DNA of 35,627 bases from Nitrospira sp. (GTDB taxonomy: Bacteria > Nitrospirota > Nitrospiria > Nitrospirales > Nitrospiraceae): NCBI GenBank assembly GCA_029881435.1, contig JAOUMR010000025.1, forward strand, positions 1 through 35,627, in the 5' to 3' direction. Under the pieces are notes generated by a model that worked only from the letters and a program-made list of their open reading frames with translations, searched no databases and was not told where the DNA came from. A program made the position numbers and the translations under genes. Positions 24,238 to 35,328 of the stretch are shown piece after piece. The stretch's first letter is position 1. Each line of letters begins with the position of its first letter.

Positions 24238-24762
24238 CTAGGGAAATGAGGTGGGCTCTGAGGCGGTAGAGGGGTCGGGCTTCTTCTCAAATGCGAAGTG
24301 AATGATCAGGAAGATCACGCCGACGGTGATCGCGGAGTCCGCCACGTTGAATGCGGGCCAGTGATAGCTCTCGACATACACATCCAGAAAGTCGATCACT
24401 TCCCCGAACCGCAGTCGATCGATCAGATTGCCGATCGCGCCGCCCAGAATTCCCGCCACACTGACGCGGCCGACCCAGTCCTGCTCGGGCATCCGTACCA
24501 AAATCGTACTCAGCAACCCGAGCGCGAAGATCGAGGTCAGCCCGAAAAAAACCATCCGAAACGCGTTGCTGCTCCCAGCCAATAAGCCGAACGCCGCTCC
24601 AGGGTTCCGAATATACGTCAGACTGAAGAGATTGGGGATGATGGGGATCGACTCGTGCAAGCGCATCGTTTGCATGATCTGCTGTTTCGTCAGCTGATCA
24701 AGAAGAATGATGCTGCCGGTCACCAACCCCAACGCCATATTGCGAAACCAGGATGCGCTCAA
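24238..24762 (-). CDS. lspA: Lipoprotein signal peptidase (signal peptidase II)
   Basis: Inner-membrane aspartyl protease that removes lipoprotein signal peptides. The window itself encodes several candidate substrates. The 174 residues have four hydrophobic segments. Catalytic aspartates are in [15 protein letters not shown] and FNVADSAI, and the family motif [10 protein letters not shown] is present. A TTG start at 24762 is preferred: GGAGG lies seven bases upstream and the TTG overlaps the ileS stop. An ATG at 24789 would lie 31 bases inside ileS without a spaced ribosome binding site. The ileS-lspA order is the classic one. Confidence 0.92.
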   Translation of the reverse strand: MSASWFRNMALGLVTGSIILLDQLTKQQIMQTMRLHESIPIIPNLFSLTYIRNPGAAFGLLAGSSNAFRMVFFGLTSIFALGLLSTILVRMPEQDWVGRVSVAGILGGAIGNLIDRLRFGEVIDFLDVYVESYHWPAFNVADSAITVGVIFLIIHFAFEKKPDPSTASEPTSFP

Positions 24763-27566
24763 CGGACGGCCTCCACACATCGCTCGCATAGGGTCGGATG
24801 ATCACGATCCTTTCCGACAGCTTCTCGATAGTTCCAACAGCGTTCGCACTTCGGAGCAGCCGATTTCTCAACCGTGACCCGGATGTCCGCAGGGCCAATC
24901 CCTGCTGGCACAAGCGTCACACGAGACACGATGAAGATCGTGCTGAGATCGCCGGTGTACGTGGCCAGGAATTGATGCGCTTCAGGGCCGGCCTCGATTC
25001 GGACATGGGCCTCCAACGAGGATCCGATTATCTTATCTCGACGTCGAGCTTCTAACTCGCCTTGAATATGGGTCCGATACGTCAGCAACTTTTCCCACCG
25101 ACTCTCTAAAGCATGATCTTTCCAGCGACTCTGCTCTTCCGGGAGCGAGGCCAGATGCACACTTGTCGCGTCCTTACGCGCCGCCTCCGGTAGCATTTGC
25201 CAGATCTCGTCAGCCGTAAAACTCAATATTGGAGCCATCAGTTTCGCGAGCACCACGATAATCTCATACAGGACGGTCTGAGAGCCCCGCCTCAGCTTAG
25301 AGTCCGCACGAAACGTATAGAGGCGATCCTTGAGAATATCGAGATACACCGCGCTCAGATCGACCGAGCAAAAATTGTTCAGGGCATGAAAGATCGTGTG
25401 AAACTCAAAGTCTTGATAGGCTCGGCGTACTTTCGCAATCAGCTCCCCGAGACGCATCAGCGCCCATCGATCCAGCTCCGGGAGTTGGTCATAGCTAACC
25501 GCATGCGCTGATGGATCGAAATCATATAAGTTGCTCAGCAAGAAGCGGGACGTGTTGCGGATCTTCCGATAGGCCTCGATCAAATGAGTAAGAATTTCCT
25601 GCGAGATTCGCAGATCTTCACGATAGTCTTGAGCCGCCACCCAAAGTCGGATGATTTCTGCACCCGACTGCTTGATGACGTCCTGCGGCGCGACCACATT
25701 CCCGGCCGACTTGGACATCTTTTTCCCCTGCCCGTCTACGACAAACCCATGCGTCAACACCGCCTGATAGGGCGCGCGATGATCCGTTGTAACACCGGCC
25801 AACAAGGCGCTATGGAACCAGCCCCGATGTTGGTCGGACCCTTCAAGATACAAATCTGCCGGCCACCACTTCCTCGATTTGAGAACTGCCGCATAGCTCA
25901 CGCCGGATTCAAACCAGACATCAAGAATATCTCGTTCTTTCTCGAAGCCTGTCCCACCACATTTTGGACAGGTGGTTTCACCAGGCAACAGGTCGCCAGC
26001 GGATTGTTCGAACCACACATCCGCACCGTTTGATTCCATCAAGGCCGCGATATGCTCAACGATGGCAGGATCAGCCAACACATGCTGACACGTACTACAC
26101 GTAAACCCTGGGATCGGAACACCCCACACCCGCTGCCGTGAGAGACACCAATCCGGCCGGTTTTCGATCATGCCGAAGATCCGATCACGACCATAGCTCG
26201 GAATCCATCGGACTCGTTCGATTTCCGCCAGAGTCTCTCTCCGCAGGTCATTCGTCTCCATCGAGACGAACCATTGCTCAGTTGCGCGGAAGATCACGGG
26301 ATTCTTACACCGCCAACAGTGCGGATACGAATGATTCAGCGAACCGTGCCCCAGCAAGCGCCCGTTCCCCTGCAGATACTCCACAATCTTCGGATTCGCC
26401 TTCAAGACCTGCTGGCCGGCGAATTCCTTCACAATCGCTGTAAACCGACCTCTGTTGTCCACCGGTGCGAGAATTTCAAGCCGCTCACCGGGCGAAGCCT
26501 TCGCGTTGTGCTCCAGCACAAGCAGGTAGTCTTCCATGCCATGGCCAGGCGCGATGTGGACACAACCGGTCCCCTGATCGAGCGTCACAAAGTCACCGAG
26601 CAAGATGGGTGACAGGCCGGTGGACAACGGCCGTTGCGTTTCCAACCCCTCAAAACCTTCTCCACCTTTTTTCAATCCCACGACACGATAATCACTGAAC
26701 CCACACGCCTTCGCGACGTTGTCCACAAGTTTCTCCGCCACGATCAGCAGTTCATCGCCGACCTGAACAAAGGCATAGTCGAAATCTTGGTGGATGCAGA
26801 CAGCTTGATTGGCCGGCAGGGTCCATGGCGTCGTCGTCCAAATGACGACGGACACGAGCTTCGTTCCGTCAGGAAAGGACATACCAGGAAAGGTCTTCGC
26901 CAGAACAGACGGTGATGTGACGACAGGAAATTTCACATAGATCGACGGGGATGTGTGGTCGTCATATTCGACTTCCGCCTCCGCCAGCGCCGTTTGATCC
27001 TGGGTGCACCAGAGAACCGGCTTGAGGCCTTTGTAGACTCCCCCACGCTCAACAAACTTTGCAAACTCGCGAATGATGGTGGCTTCATACGTCGGAGTCA
27101 TCGTCAGGTAGGGATGCTCCCATTCTCCTAACACCCCCAGCCGCTTAAATTCGTCTCGCTGAATGTTGACGTAGCGTTCGGCATAGTCACGGCAAAGCCT
27201 CCGAATGGCCGACACGTCTAAGTCTTTTTTCTTGTCGCCCAGCTCCTTCATCACTTGGTGTTCGATCGGCAGCCCGTGACAGTCCCACCCCGGTACGTAG
27301 GGTGAATGAAACCCCGCCATCGTCTTCGACTTAACGATGATGTCCTTGAGCACCTTGTTCAGGGCATGTCCGATGTGGATGCGACCGTTGGCATAAGGAG
27401 GACCATCATGCAGCACATACCGAGGCCGTCCCTTCCCCAAGGCCTGAATCTGGTCATAGAGCTTCTGTTCTTCCCACCAGGCCAACATCGCAGGTTCCCG
27501 CTGAGGCAAATTGGCCTTCATCGGGAAATCGGTTTTGGGAAGATTGAGCGTTGATTTGTAATCCAT
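24759..27566 (-). CDS. ileS: Isoleucyl-tRNA synthetase
   Basis: Class I aminoacyl-tRNA synthetase that charges tRNA-Ile. The 935 residues are full length for the bacterial type. Seen: the HIGH signature in [12 protein letters not shown] (about 64-67), the editing-domain stretch with [16 protein letters not shown] (about 613) followed by AGNVV, and a C-terminal zinc finger with two CxxC pairs (CERCWNYR and LCERC). The ATG at 27566 gives the normal N-terminus ([12 protein letters not shown]). A GTG at 27587 is also in frame, and neither has a clear ribosome binding site. It is overlapped by lspA downstream. Confidence 0.96.
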   Translation of the reverse strand: MDYKSTLNLPKTDFPMKANLPQREPAMLAWWEEQKLYDQIQALGKGRPRYVLHDGPPYANGRIHIGHALNKVLKDIIVKSKTMAGFHSPYVPGWDCHGLPIEHQVMKELGDKKKDLDVSAIRRLCRDYAERYVNIQRDEFKRLGVLGEWEHPYLTMTPTYEATIIREFAKFVERGGVYKGLKPVLWCTQDQTALAEAEVEYDDHTSPSIYVKFPVVTSPSVLAKTFPGMSFPDGTKLVSVVIWTTTPWTLPANQAVCIHQDFDYAFVQVGDELLIVAEKLVDNVAKACGFSDYRVVGLKKGGEGFEGLETQRPLSTGLSPILLGDFVTLDQGTGCVHIAPGHGMEDYLLVLEHNAKASPGERLEILAPVDNRGRFTAIVKEFAGQQVLKANPKIVEYLQGNGRLLGHGSLNHSYPHCWRCKNPVIFRATEQWFVSMETNDLRRETLAEIERVRWIPSYGRDRIFGMIENRPDWCLSRQRVWGVPIPGFTCSTCQHVLADPAIVEHIAALMESNGADVWFEQSAGDLLPGETTCPKCGGTGFEKERDILDVWFESGVSYAAVLKSRKWWPADLYLEGSDQHRGWFHSALLAGVTTDHRAPYQAVLTHGFVVDGQGKKMSKSAGNVVAPQDVIKQSGAEIIRLWVAAQDYREDLRISQEILTHLIEAYRKIRNTSRFLLSNLYDFDPSAHAVSYDQLPELDRWALMRLGELIAKVRRAYQDFEFHTIFHALNNFCSVDLSAVYLDILKDRLYTFRADSKLRRGSQTVLYEIIVVLAKLMAPILSFTADEIWQMLPEAARKDATSVHLASLPEEQSRWKDHALESRWEKLLTYRTHIQGELEARRRDKIIGSSLEAHVRIEAGPEAHQFLATYTGDLSTIFIVSRVTLVPAGIGPADIRVTVEKSAAPKCERCWNYREAVGKDRDHPTLCERCVEAVR

Positions 27567-27648
27567 AGGGCTATGGAATCCGAACACTCACAGGACGATC
27601 ATACAGAATCGTGGGACTATACCGGAAGGAGGGGGGGAGGTACCAGCC

Positions 27649-28752
27649 CTAACTGATAGCCATCATGCGGTCAAGCGCAACCTTTGCCCAGTGCTTGTCG
27701 TCCTCTGGCACAATGATGCGATTCACGACGTGCCCGTCAGCCAGATTCTCCATCGCCCAGCAGAGGTGCGCGGCATCGATCCGGAACATCGTGGCGCACT
27801 GACAGACCGTAGATGAGAGGAAAAACACTTTCTTGTCGGTGAGTTCGTGTTTCAAGCGATTGACGAGATTCAGTTCCGTCCCAACCGCCCACGTCGTACC
27901 GGCTGGAGCGGCAGTCACCGTGCGGATAATGAATTCTGTCGATCCGATGAGATCAGCCTTGTTCACCACATCCTCGTGACACTCTGGATGGACGATAACT
28001 CTGCCGTCTGGATACTGCTTGCGAAAGTGATCCACATGCACCGGCTGGAACATTTGATGGACACTGCAATGCCCCTTCCACAAAATCAGTTTGGCTCTCT
28101 TGATGGCGTCTCTGGTGTTCCCACCGTTGGGTTGATAGGGATCCCACACGATCATCTGTTCTCGGGGGATACCCATTTTGTTCGCCGTGTTCCGCCCCAA
28201 GTGTTCGTCTGGGAAGAAGAGAATCTTTTCTCGCCTCGCCCAGCACCATTCGATCACCGCTTTTGCGTTGGAGGAGGTGCACGTAATTCCTCCATGTTCG
28301 CCACAAAATGACTTGAGGACCGCCGCCGAGTTGACGTACACCGCCGGCATCACAGTCTCCTCCACCGGAACCACACGTCCTAAGGCTTCCCAGCATTGGT
28401 CGACTTGCTCGATCGCAGCCATATCGGCCATCGAGCAGCCAGCTGCCATGTCTGGCAAAATGACCGTTTGCTGAGAGCGGCTGAGGATGTCCGCCGTCTC
28501 AGCCATGAAGTGCACGCCGCAAAAAACAATGTACGGCCGTTCCGACCGCTCGGCCGCTAGTTTGGCCAACAGAAGCGAATCGCCACGAAAATCGGCATGC
28601 TGAATAACCTCATCTCGCTGGTAATTATGGCCCAGGACCATGACTCGCTCGCCCAGCATCTGCTTGGCCGCAACGATTCGACGGTACAATGCTTCCGGCG
28701 CCAGCGCCTGGTATTCGTCAATTGGCTTCGGTACTGTCACAGTGGCTGACAC
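27649..28752 (-). CDS. nadA: Quinolinate synthase NadA
   Basis: Iron-sulfur enzyme that condenses iminoaspartate with dihydroxyacetone phosphate to quinolinate in de novo NAD synthesis. About 367 residues. Likely 4Fe-4S cysteines lie in AAGCSMAD, HPECHEDV and STVCQCAT. Also seen are LGHNYQRDEV near the N-terminus, GITCTSSNA and FFPDEHLGRNTA. A GTG start at 28752 is chosen because GGGAGG lies four bases upstream. A TTG at 28764 is the alternative. A good promoter lies just upstream. NadB is not in the window. Confidence 0.94.
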   Translation of the reverse strand: MSATVTVPKPIDEYQALAPEALYRRIVAAKQMLGERVMVLGHNYQRDEVIQHADFRGDSLLLAKLAAERSERPYIVFCGVHFMAETADILSRSQQTVILPDMAAGCSMADMAAIEQVDQCWEALGRVVPVEETVMPAVYVNSAAVLKSFCGEHGGITCTSSNAKAVIEWCWARREKILFFPDEHLGRNTANKMGIPREQMIVWDPYQPNGGNTRDAIKRAKLILWKGHCSVHQMFQPVHVDHFRKQYPDGRVIVHPECHEDVVNKADLIGSTEFIIRTVTAAPAGTTWAVGTELNLVNRLKHELTDKKVFFLSSTVCQCATMFRIDAAHLCWAMENLADGHVVNRIIVPEDDKHWAKVALDRMMAIS

Positions 28753-28778
28753 AGATCCTCCCAACGAAAAGGAAAGTC

Positions 28779-28807
28779 ATTCTACGATAGCCTCCCCTCA
28801 CAATCAA
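28779..28807 (-). promoter_or_regulatory. Probable sigma-70 promoter of nadA
   Basis: On the minus strand, TTGATT (28802-28807) and TAGAAT (28779-28784) are separated by 17 bases, about 27 bases before the nadA start. This is a close match to the sigma-70 pattern. Confidence 0.6.
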
Positions 28808-28879
28808 TGAATTGCCCAGTGCGGAAAAGTCCTAGTTAGAGCCCCAAAGGAGAGTCGGCACGCTGGGTCTAATAGCCGA

Positions 28880-28908
28880 TTGACTTCGATGCCTTGTAGG
28901 ACTACGAT
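28880..28908 (+). promoter_or_regulatory. Probable sigma-70 promoter of the thiC-thi4 unit
   Basis: TTGACT (28880-28885) and TACGAT (28903-28908) are separated by 17 bases. Transcription would start near 28915, just before the TPP riboswitch. Confidence 0.65.
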
Positions 28909-28917
28909 CATCAACAA

Positions 28918-31050
<2,133 letters not shown>

Positions 31051-31061
31051 GGGAGTCCCTT

Positions 31062-31862
31062 ATGGCCAAACCACGACCAGCACCGTTACGGGAAAGAGAT
31101 ATCACCCGGCAGATCGCCCGGGAGTACTATAAAGAGTTTGATCAGCTCATTGAGAGCGATGTGATCATCGTCGGTGCGGGGCCATCGGGGCTTATCTGTG
31201 CACGTGATCTCGCAACAATGGGATTTCGAACCCTTCTCATCGAGCAGAGCTTGGCACTGGGTGGTGGGTTCTGGTCCGGCGGATATCTCATGAACAAAGC
31301 AACCATCTGCGAGCCGGCGAATGAGATCCTCGAAGAGATCGGCGTCCCCTGCAAGAAAATCAAAGAGTGCGAGGGAATGTACATGGTTGATCCCCCTCAC
31401 GCCACAGGTGCCCTGGTCGCGGCCGCCTACAAGGCCGGTGCCAAGATTATGAACTTGACGCGAGTACTGGACTTAATCCTCCGCAACGATGGCTCACTGG
31501 AAGGGGTTGTCGTCAACAACACCACGGCCGAGATGGCTGGACATGATCTGATCCACGTTGATCCAATCGCCCTTGAGAGTAAAATCGTGGTGGATGCCAC
31601 CGGTCACGATGCCGTCGTGGTCGAGCTTCTTCATAAACGACATCTGTATAATAAGGTGCCTGGAAACGGGGCCATGTGGGTGGCACGATCGGAAGAAGAG
31701 ATCATGGAGCGGACGGGAGAGGTCTATCCCAATTGTTTCGTGATCGGATTGGCAGTCGCCGCCGTCTACGGCACACCGAGAATGGGCCCTGCCTTCGGAT
31801 CGATGTTGTTGTCCGGTCGATACGGGGCGGAATTGATCAAGCAGAAACTGAAACAGGAGTAA
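31062..31862 (+). CDS. thi4: Thi4-type thiazole synthase, His variant
   Basis: Makes the ADP-thiazole half of thiamine from NAD and glycine. The 266 residues show the dinucleotide fold VIIVGAGPSGL (34-44), the family stretch LALGGGFWSGGYL, and GPAFGSMLLSG near the C-terminus. At the position where suicide enzymes such as yeast Thi4 carry the sulfur-donating Cys (Cys-x-Asp-Pro), this protein has His165 in IHVDP. That is the arrangement of catalytic, sulfide-using archaeal enzymes. GGGGAG precedes the ATG and the gene shares the riboswitch-controlled transcript of thiC. Neither thiG nor thiH is visible here. Confidence 0.92.
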   Translation: MAKPRPAPLRERDITRQIAREYYKEFDQLIESDVIIVGAGPSGLICARDLATMGFRTLLIEQSLALGGGFWSGGYLMNKATICEPANEILEEIGVPCKKIKECEGMYMVDPPHATGALVAAAYKAGAKIMNLTRVLDLILRNDGSLEGVVVNNTTAEMAGHDLIHVDPIALESKIVVDATGHDAVVVELLHKRHLYNKVPGNGAMWVARSEEEIMERTGEVYPNCFVIGLAVAAVYGTPRMGPAFGSMLLSGRYGAELIKQKLKQE

Positions 31863-31945
31863 CGTCAGCTATCATTCGTCGAGTGCAACGGGGCACGAGA
31901 CCATTCTAAACAGGAATGACGAATGACTACAGACGTGTAATAAAT

Positions 31946-32461
31946 ATGGATGTTGAAGATTTCCTGCTTCAAGGCGAAGGGCGCGAAGAAGACAAGCGTC
32001 AGGCGTGGAATCTATTTCAAAAGGCCTTTGAGCGACAGATGAAAGGGGAACTTGAAGAGGCCGTCACCCTCTACAAGCAATCGATCGCAACCCATCCAAC
32101 TGCCGAGGGCTACACGTTCTTGGGCTGGACCTATAGCTTCATGGGACGACTTGATGACGCCATTGAGGAATGTCGCAACGCCATCGCGCAAGACCCAGAC
32201 TTCGGCAACCCCTATAATGACATCGGCGCCTACCTCATTGAAAAGGGTGAATTCGATGAGGCTATTGCGTGGTTTCAGAAAGCGATGCAGGCGAGGCGAT
32301 ACGAAAGTCCGGCCTATCCTCACCTCAATCTTGGTCGTGTGTATGAGCGCAAGGGAAACTGGACGGAGGCCATTGATTCGTACAAGACAGCGCTCGCTTT
32401 GGACCCTAACTACAAGCTCGCCCGGAAGGCCCTCGGCCGACTGGTGAGCTCGCTGAACTAA
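31946..32461 (+). CDS. TPR repeat protein
   Basis: About 171 residues, built mostly of tetratricopeptide repeats: one at about 30-63 (MKGELEEAVTLYKQSI), then 64-97 (GWTYSFMGRLDDAIEECRNAI), 98-131 (IGAYLIEKGEFDEAIAWFQKAM) and 136-169 (LGRVYERKGNWTEAIDSYKTAL). There is no signal peptide, so it is probably a cytoplasmic scaffold. The start is uncertain: ATG at 31946 (MDVEDFLL) fits the domain limit, and an in-frame ATG at 31916 would add ten residues, but neither has a well-spaced ribosome binding site. It follows thi4 by about 80 bases and may or may not share its transcript. Confidence 0.8.
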   Translation: MDVEDFLLQGEGREEDKRQAWNLFQKAFERQMKGELEEAVTLYKQSIATHPTAEGYTFLGWTYSFMGRLDDAIEECRNAIAQDPDFGNPYNDIGAYLIEKGEFDEAIAWFQKAMQARRYESPAYPHLNLGRVYERKGNWTEAIDSYKTALALDPNYKLARKALGRLVSSLN

Positions 32462-32464
32462 AAT

Positions 32465-32596
32465 GGTCTATCTAGGTCGATCTTGTCGGACACGTCAGTC
32501 TAGTCGTCGGTCTATCGGGGGCACCATGGACTCCAAAGTCGAGGCGCACATATGAACACAACGGGGCACCAGACAGACAAGACAGACCGAATAGAC
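32465..32596. repeat. Degenerate GTCTGTC/GACAGAC tract forming an imperfect inverted repeat
   Basis: GGTCTATCTAGGTCGATCTT and following bases (32465-32491) is nearly the reverse complement of the AGACAGACAAGACAGACCGA-type tract at 32571-32596; by eye about 17 of 24 positions pair. A further GTCGGTCTATCGG copy lies at 32505-32517. The left arm is intergenic and the right arm encodes the N-terminus of the next protein. Confidence 0.55.
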
Positions 32597-32980
32597 AAAA
32601 CAAATGCGATTCTGGTCGCCATTACCGACCTGTTTTTCTATACCAAGGTTCGAGATGCGTTACGCCAACCGGAGTACCAACTCGAAAAAGCGCGTGCGCA
32701 ACAGGACATTCTCGGCAAGGCCGTTTCTATCAGTCCGGGGGCGATCATTCTTAATATGAACGACCTCACCCTCGACGCCTTTCAGGCCTTGGAAACACTG
32801 CAGGCCGATCCACGAGTCAAGGCCATTCCGACATTGGCCTTTGCCAATCATGAAGAAGTGGAGACGTGGAACCGCGCTAAGGCGCTTGGTGTGACTAAGA
32901 TCGTGTCTCGCAATGAATTTTCATCACGAACAAGGGAACTTGTCGAAGAAATCATCAACGGCCATGTCATCGCGCCGTGA
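32552..32980 (+). CDS. Degenerate receiver-like protein
   Basis: A 142-residue protein. Residues 1-18 (HQTDKTDRIDKTN) are encoded by the simple-repeat tract. Residues 19-140 have the alternating strand/helix layout of a response-regulator receiver: AILVAITDLFFYTKV, then AIILNMND, IPTLAFANH and KIVSRNEF. The strand-3 phosphoacceptor Asp position appears to be Asn (IILN), so phosphotransfer is unlikely. The start is supported by GAGG seven bases upstream. It has no output domain. It may act by protein contact, for example with the neighbouring TPR protein, but that is only inferred from position. Confidence 0.68.
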   Translation: MNTTGHQTDKTDRIDKTNAILVAITDLFFYTKVRDALRQPEYQLEKARAQQDILGKAVSISPGAIILNMNDLTLDAFQALETLQADPRVKAIPTLAFANHEEVETWNRAKALGVTKIVSRNEFSSRTRELVEEIINGHVIAP

Positions 32981-33048
32981 CGCCAAAAAGTCTTAATGCC
33001 CCAGGACCCTGGTTTGAAGACTGTTAGACTTTCTAGCTGAGATCGAAC

Positions 33049-34140
33049 ATGAAACAATCGCGTCTCCATCTGCAACATGCCCAACTCGGTGCAATTTTTG
33101 AAGAGGTGACCGGCTGGGACATGCCGGCCCACTACGGCGATATCACTGCCGAGCATCGTGCTATCCGCCAAGCCGTCGGCATTGCTGATCTCTCCCATCG
33201 CGGTAAGCTCAGGGTGACGGGAGAGGATCGCGTGAAGTGGCTACAAAGCGTCATCAGCAACGACATACTTTCTCTCCAACCTGGACAAGGCCGCTACTCC
33301 GGCTTTCTCACCCACAAAGGTAAGATGCTCACCTACCTCCGCCTCTATCTGCAAAAGGAGGCGGTCGTGTTGGAGGATGTCGGTGAGATTGGCGATGCCA
33401 CTTTTCAGGCTTTGCGCAAATTCTTGCTCTACGGGACCAAAGCGAAGATGGAAAACTGCGGTGAAAGTTGGGGGTTGCTGTTGATCAGCGGGCCAAAGGC
33501 CGCTCATGTCGTGCAATCTGCGTTTAGTGTGGATGTCACGGGCTTGGAGCCGGTCGATTTTATCACGGCGCAAATCAGCGGCCACCACGCCCTAGTTGTG
33601 CGCACTGAGGAAACCGGGGAGGTCGATCTCGAAGTCTTCATTCCGGCAGACGGTCTGGTGAGCGCATGGACCAATGCTATGCAGGCCGGAGCCACGCTCG
33701 GCATCAAGCCTATTGGGAGTCAAGCACGAGAAGCCTTGCGCTTGGAAGCCGGCATCCCGAAGGCTGGACCGGATTTGAATGAGGAGATTGTTCCTCCCGA
33801 GGCCAATCTCGAGGGCAAAGCGTTCAGTCTGAACAAAGGCTGCTATCCGGGGCAGGAAGTCGTCGCCCGCATGGATACATACGGCAACGTGCGTCGTAAG
33901 CTAGTTGGAGTGGTGCTCAAGGACTCAGTTGTTCCTCCCCACGGCGCCAAGCTTTATAGTGGTGATCGTGAGGTAGGCTGGATCAGCAGCGCGGTCCATT
34001 CCCCTCAACTGAACAAGGTCATTGCCTTCGGATTTCCCCTACGCGATTTCAGTACAGCTGGAACAGAATTAACCGTGGAATTCGAGAGTGGCAGGCACGC
34101 GGCCACCATCCAGCCTCTCCCCTTCTATACGAGACACTAG
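33049..34140 (+). CDS. ygfZ: YgfZ/GcvT-like folate-binding protein
   Basis: A 363-residue protein of the YgfZ (IBA57-related) family, which helps maintain certain iron-sulfur enzymes in a folate-dependent way. The signature KGCYPGQEVVARM is at about 264-276. The GcvT-like opening has IADLSHRGKLRVTGEDRVKWLQ, and REALRLEAGIPKAGPDLNEE matches family sequence. It lacks the full aminomethyltransferase active site expected of GcvT. Iron-sulfur clients nearby include ThiC and NadA, though co-regulation is not shown. The ribosome binding site (GAGAT) is modest. Confidence 0.9.
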   Translation: MKQSRLHLQHAQLGAIFEEVTGWDMPAHYGDITAEHRAIRQAVGIADLSHRGKLRVTGEDRVKWLQSVISNDILSLQPGQGRYSGFLTHKGKMLTYLRLYLQKEAVVLEDVGEIGDATFQALRKFLLYGTKAKMENCGESWGLLLISGPKAAHVVQSAFSVDVTGLEPVDFITAQISGHHALVVRTEETGEVDLEVFIPADGLVSAWTNAMQAGATLGIKPIGSQAREALRLEAGIPKAGPDLNEEIVPPEANLEGKAFSLNKGCYPGQEVVARMDTYGNVRRKLVGVVLKDSVVPPHGAKLYSGDREVGWISSAVHSPQLNKVIAFGFPLRDFSTAGTELTVEFESGRHAATIQPLPFYTRH

Positions 34141-34161
34141 CGCTATACCCTCGAAAACAGT

Positions 34162-34581
34162 ATGTCCCTTGATGAGCAGGAAGAACGCGCTGAACTCACC
34201 CCCTACCAAGCGGCCGGCGAGCTAGCGGGCATCACCAAATTAGTTGAGGAGTTTTACCTCAACATGGATACACTGCCAGAGGCCGAAACGATCCGAAACA
34301 TGCACCCACCTGATCTCACCGAATCCTGCAAGAAGCTAACCTATTTCCTGTGCGGCTGGCTAGGAGGCCCGAGGCTGTTTCAGGAACACTATGGCCCAAT
34401 TAGCATTCCTGGCGCACACAAACGATTCCCAATAGGGTACGAAGAGCGTGACGCCTGGCTGCTCTGCATGCAGCGAGCGATTGCTGTCCAGCCATTCAGT
34501 GACCAATTTAAAGACTACCTCTTCGCTGCCCTCAGCATTCCTGCAGAACGAGTCAGACAGGTCACCGCGGGAGAGGTCTAG
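34162..34581 (+). CDS. Group II truncated haemoglobin
   Basis: A 139-residue 2-over-2 globin of group II (YjbI/trHbO type). The features fit: TPYQAAGE at the start, EEFYLNMD with the B10 Tyr at about 32, the IRNMHPPDLTESCKKL segment, FLCGWLGGP, the proximal His86 in GAHKRFPIG, and the group II-defining G8 Trp99 in ERDAWLLCM. It probably binds haem and oxygen, nitric oxide or another ligand. In a nitrite-handling organism a role against reactive nitrogen is plausible but not shown. It starts 21 bases after the ygfZ stop. Confidence 0.92.
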   Translation: MSLDEQEERAELTPYQAAGELAGITKLVEEFYLNMDTLPEAETIRNMHPPDLTESCKKLTYFLCGWLGGPRLFQEHYGPISIPGAHKRFPIGYEERDAWLLCMQRAIAVQPFSDQFKDYLFAALSIPAERVRQVTAGEV

Positions 34582-34947
34582 CACCTCCCCCCATACATAC
34601 TAATCGGTTCCCCCCCAAACACGCACATTGAGACACATCGCTGAATCCTTCTGGATACAGTTCCTTTAACACGGCCGTGACTGCATCGTGCAGACATCTC
34701 CTTTAAAATCAGACCTATGAGTCCGTCCCCTAGCCCTACGGACACGGCGTTCATGTGGCACTTTCTTTGCTGACCCAACAGAATATGTCCGGCAACATTC
34801 ATGGAACACAAGTACCTGTGCAAGCCCCTGGGGCTCGATCAGCTGAATCTTCGGCATGGCTGAGAGAAATTGCAGGCCTACTATCGGGGGGATAGGCGAC
34901 AAGGATCCAGCATTGTAAGGTGGCCAATAGGTACCGAGGATCAAGAG
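34582..34947. other. Intergenic stretch without recognisable gene
   Basis: About 365 bases after the haemoglobin gene. A GGGAGAGGT/ACCTCCCCC hairpin with one mismatch (about 34569-34592) spans its stop codon but has no U tract. Short frames exist on both strands without family signals or good starts. Confidence 0.4.
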
Positions 34948-35199
34948 ATGGCTTTCTCCTTCTATAACCACACAAAGCAAAAACTTTCACTCCAGGTGGA
35001 ATCGGTTTCGATCGGATGTGAAGCCTGGATCGACGTGAGCCGATTTTGTGCCACAGAGAAGTCCAGGCACCAAGCCAATGGGGATTCCAGCGCTTCAGGA
35101 GACCACACACCTTCAGCTCCTGCGCCTGGCTCTTTGACGAAGTCGTTCACTCTCCTCCGCAAGAAACTTCGGCGAAGTGCTCCAGAAACTCTAGACTAG
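34948..35199 (+). CDS. Hypothetical small protein (uncertain)
   Basis: An 83-residue frame beginning MAFSFYNHTKQKLSLQVESV, preceded by GAGGA seven bases before the ATG. The first 40 residues are mixed beta-like, the next 25 are Ser/Pro/Gly-rich, and the end is basic (LLRKKLRRS). No family is recognised, and longer frames lie opposite it. The ribosome binding site is the only positive evidence. The following 35200-35328 holds no supported gene. Confidence 0.28.
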   Translation: MAFSFYNHTKQKLSLQVESVSIGCEAWIDVSRFCATEKSRHQANGDSSASGDHTPSAPAPGSLTKSFTLLRKKLRRSAPETLD

Positions 35200-35328
35200 C
35201 AGACCTCCGAGACCTTACAGTTCCACATTCCCTTCCATCGCATCTGATCTTGATTGACAAACACGAAGTCATCTGGCTGCACTGGTTATAGGTCTGCAAC
35301 CGAGCACACTACAGAAGTGACCTTTACG

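Noticed and set aside
34799-35162. Minus-strand frames in the right-hand intergenic stretch
   Set aside because: No family resemblance, and starts are unsupported or have a purine run too close to the start codon.
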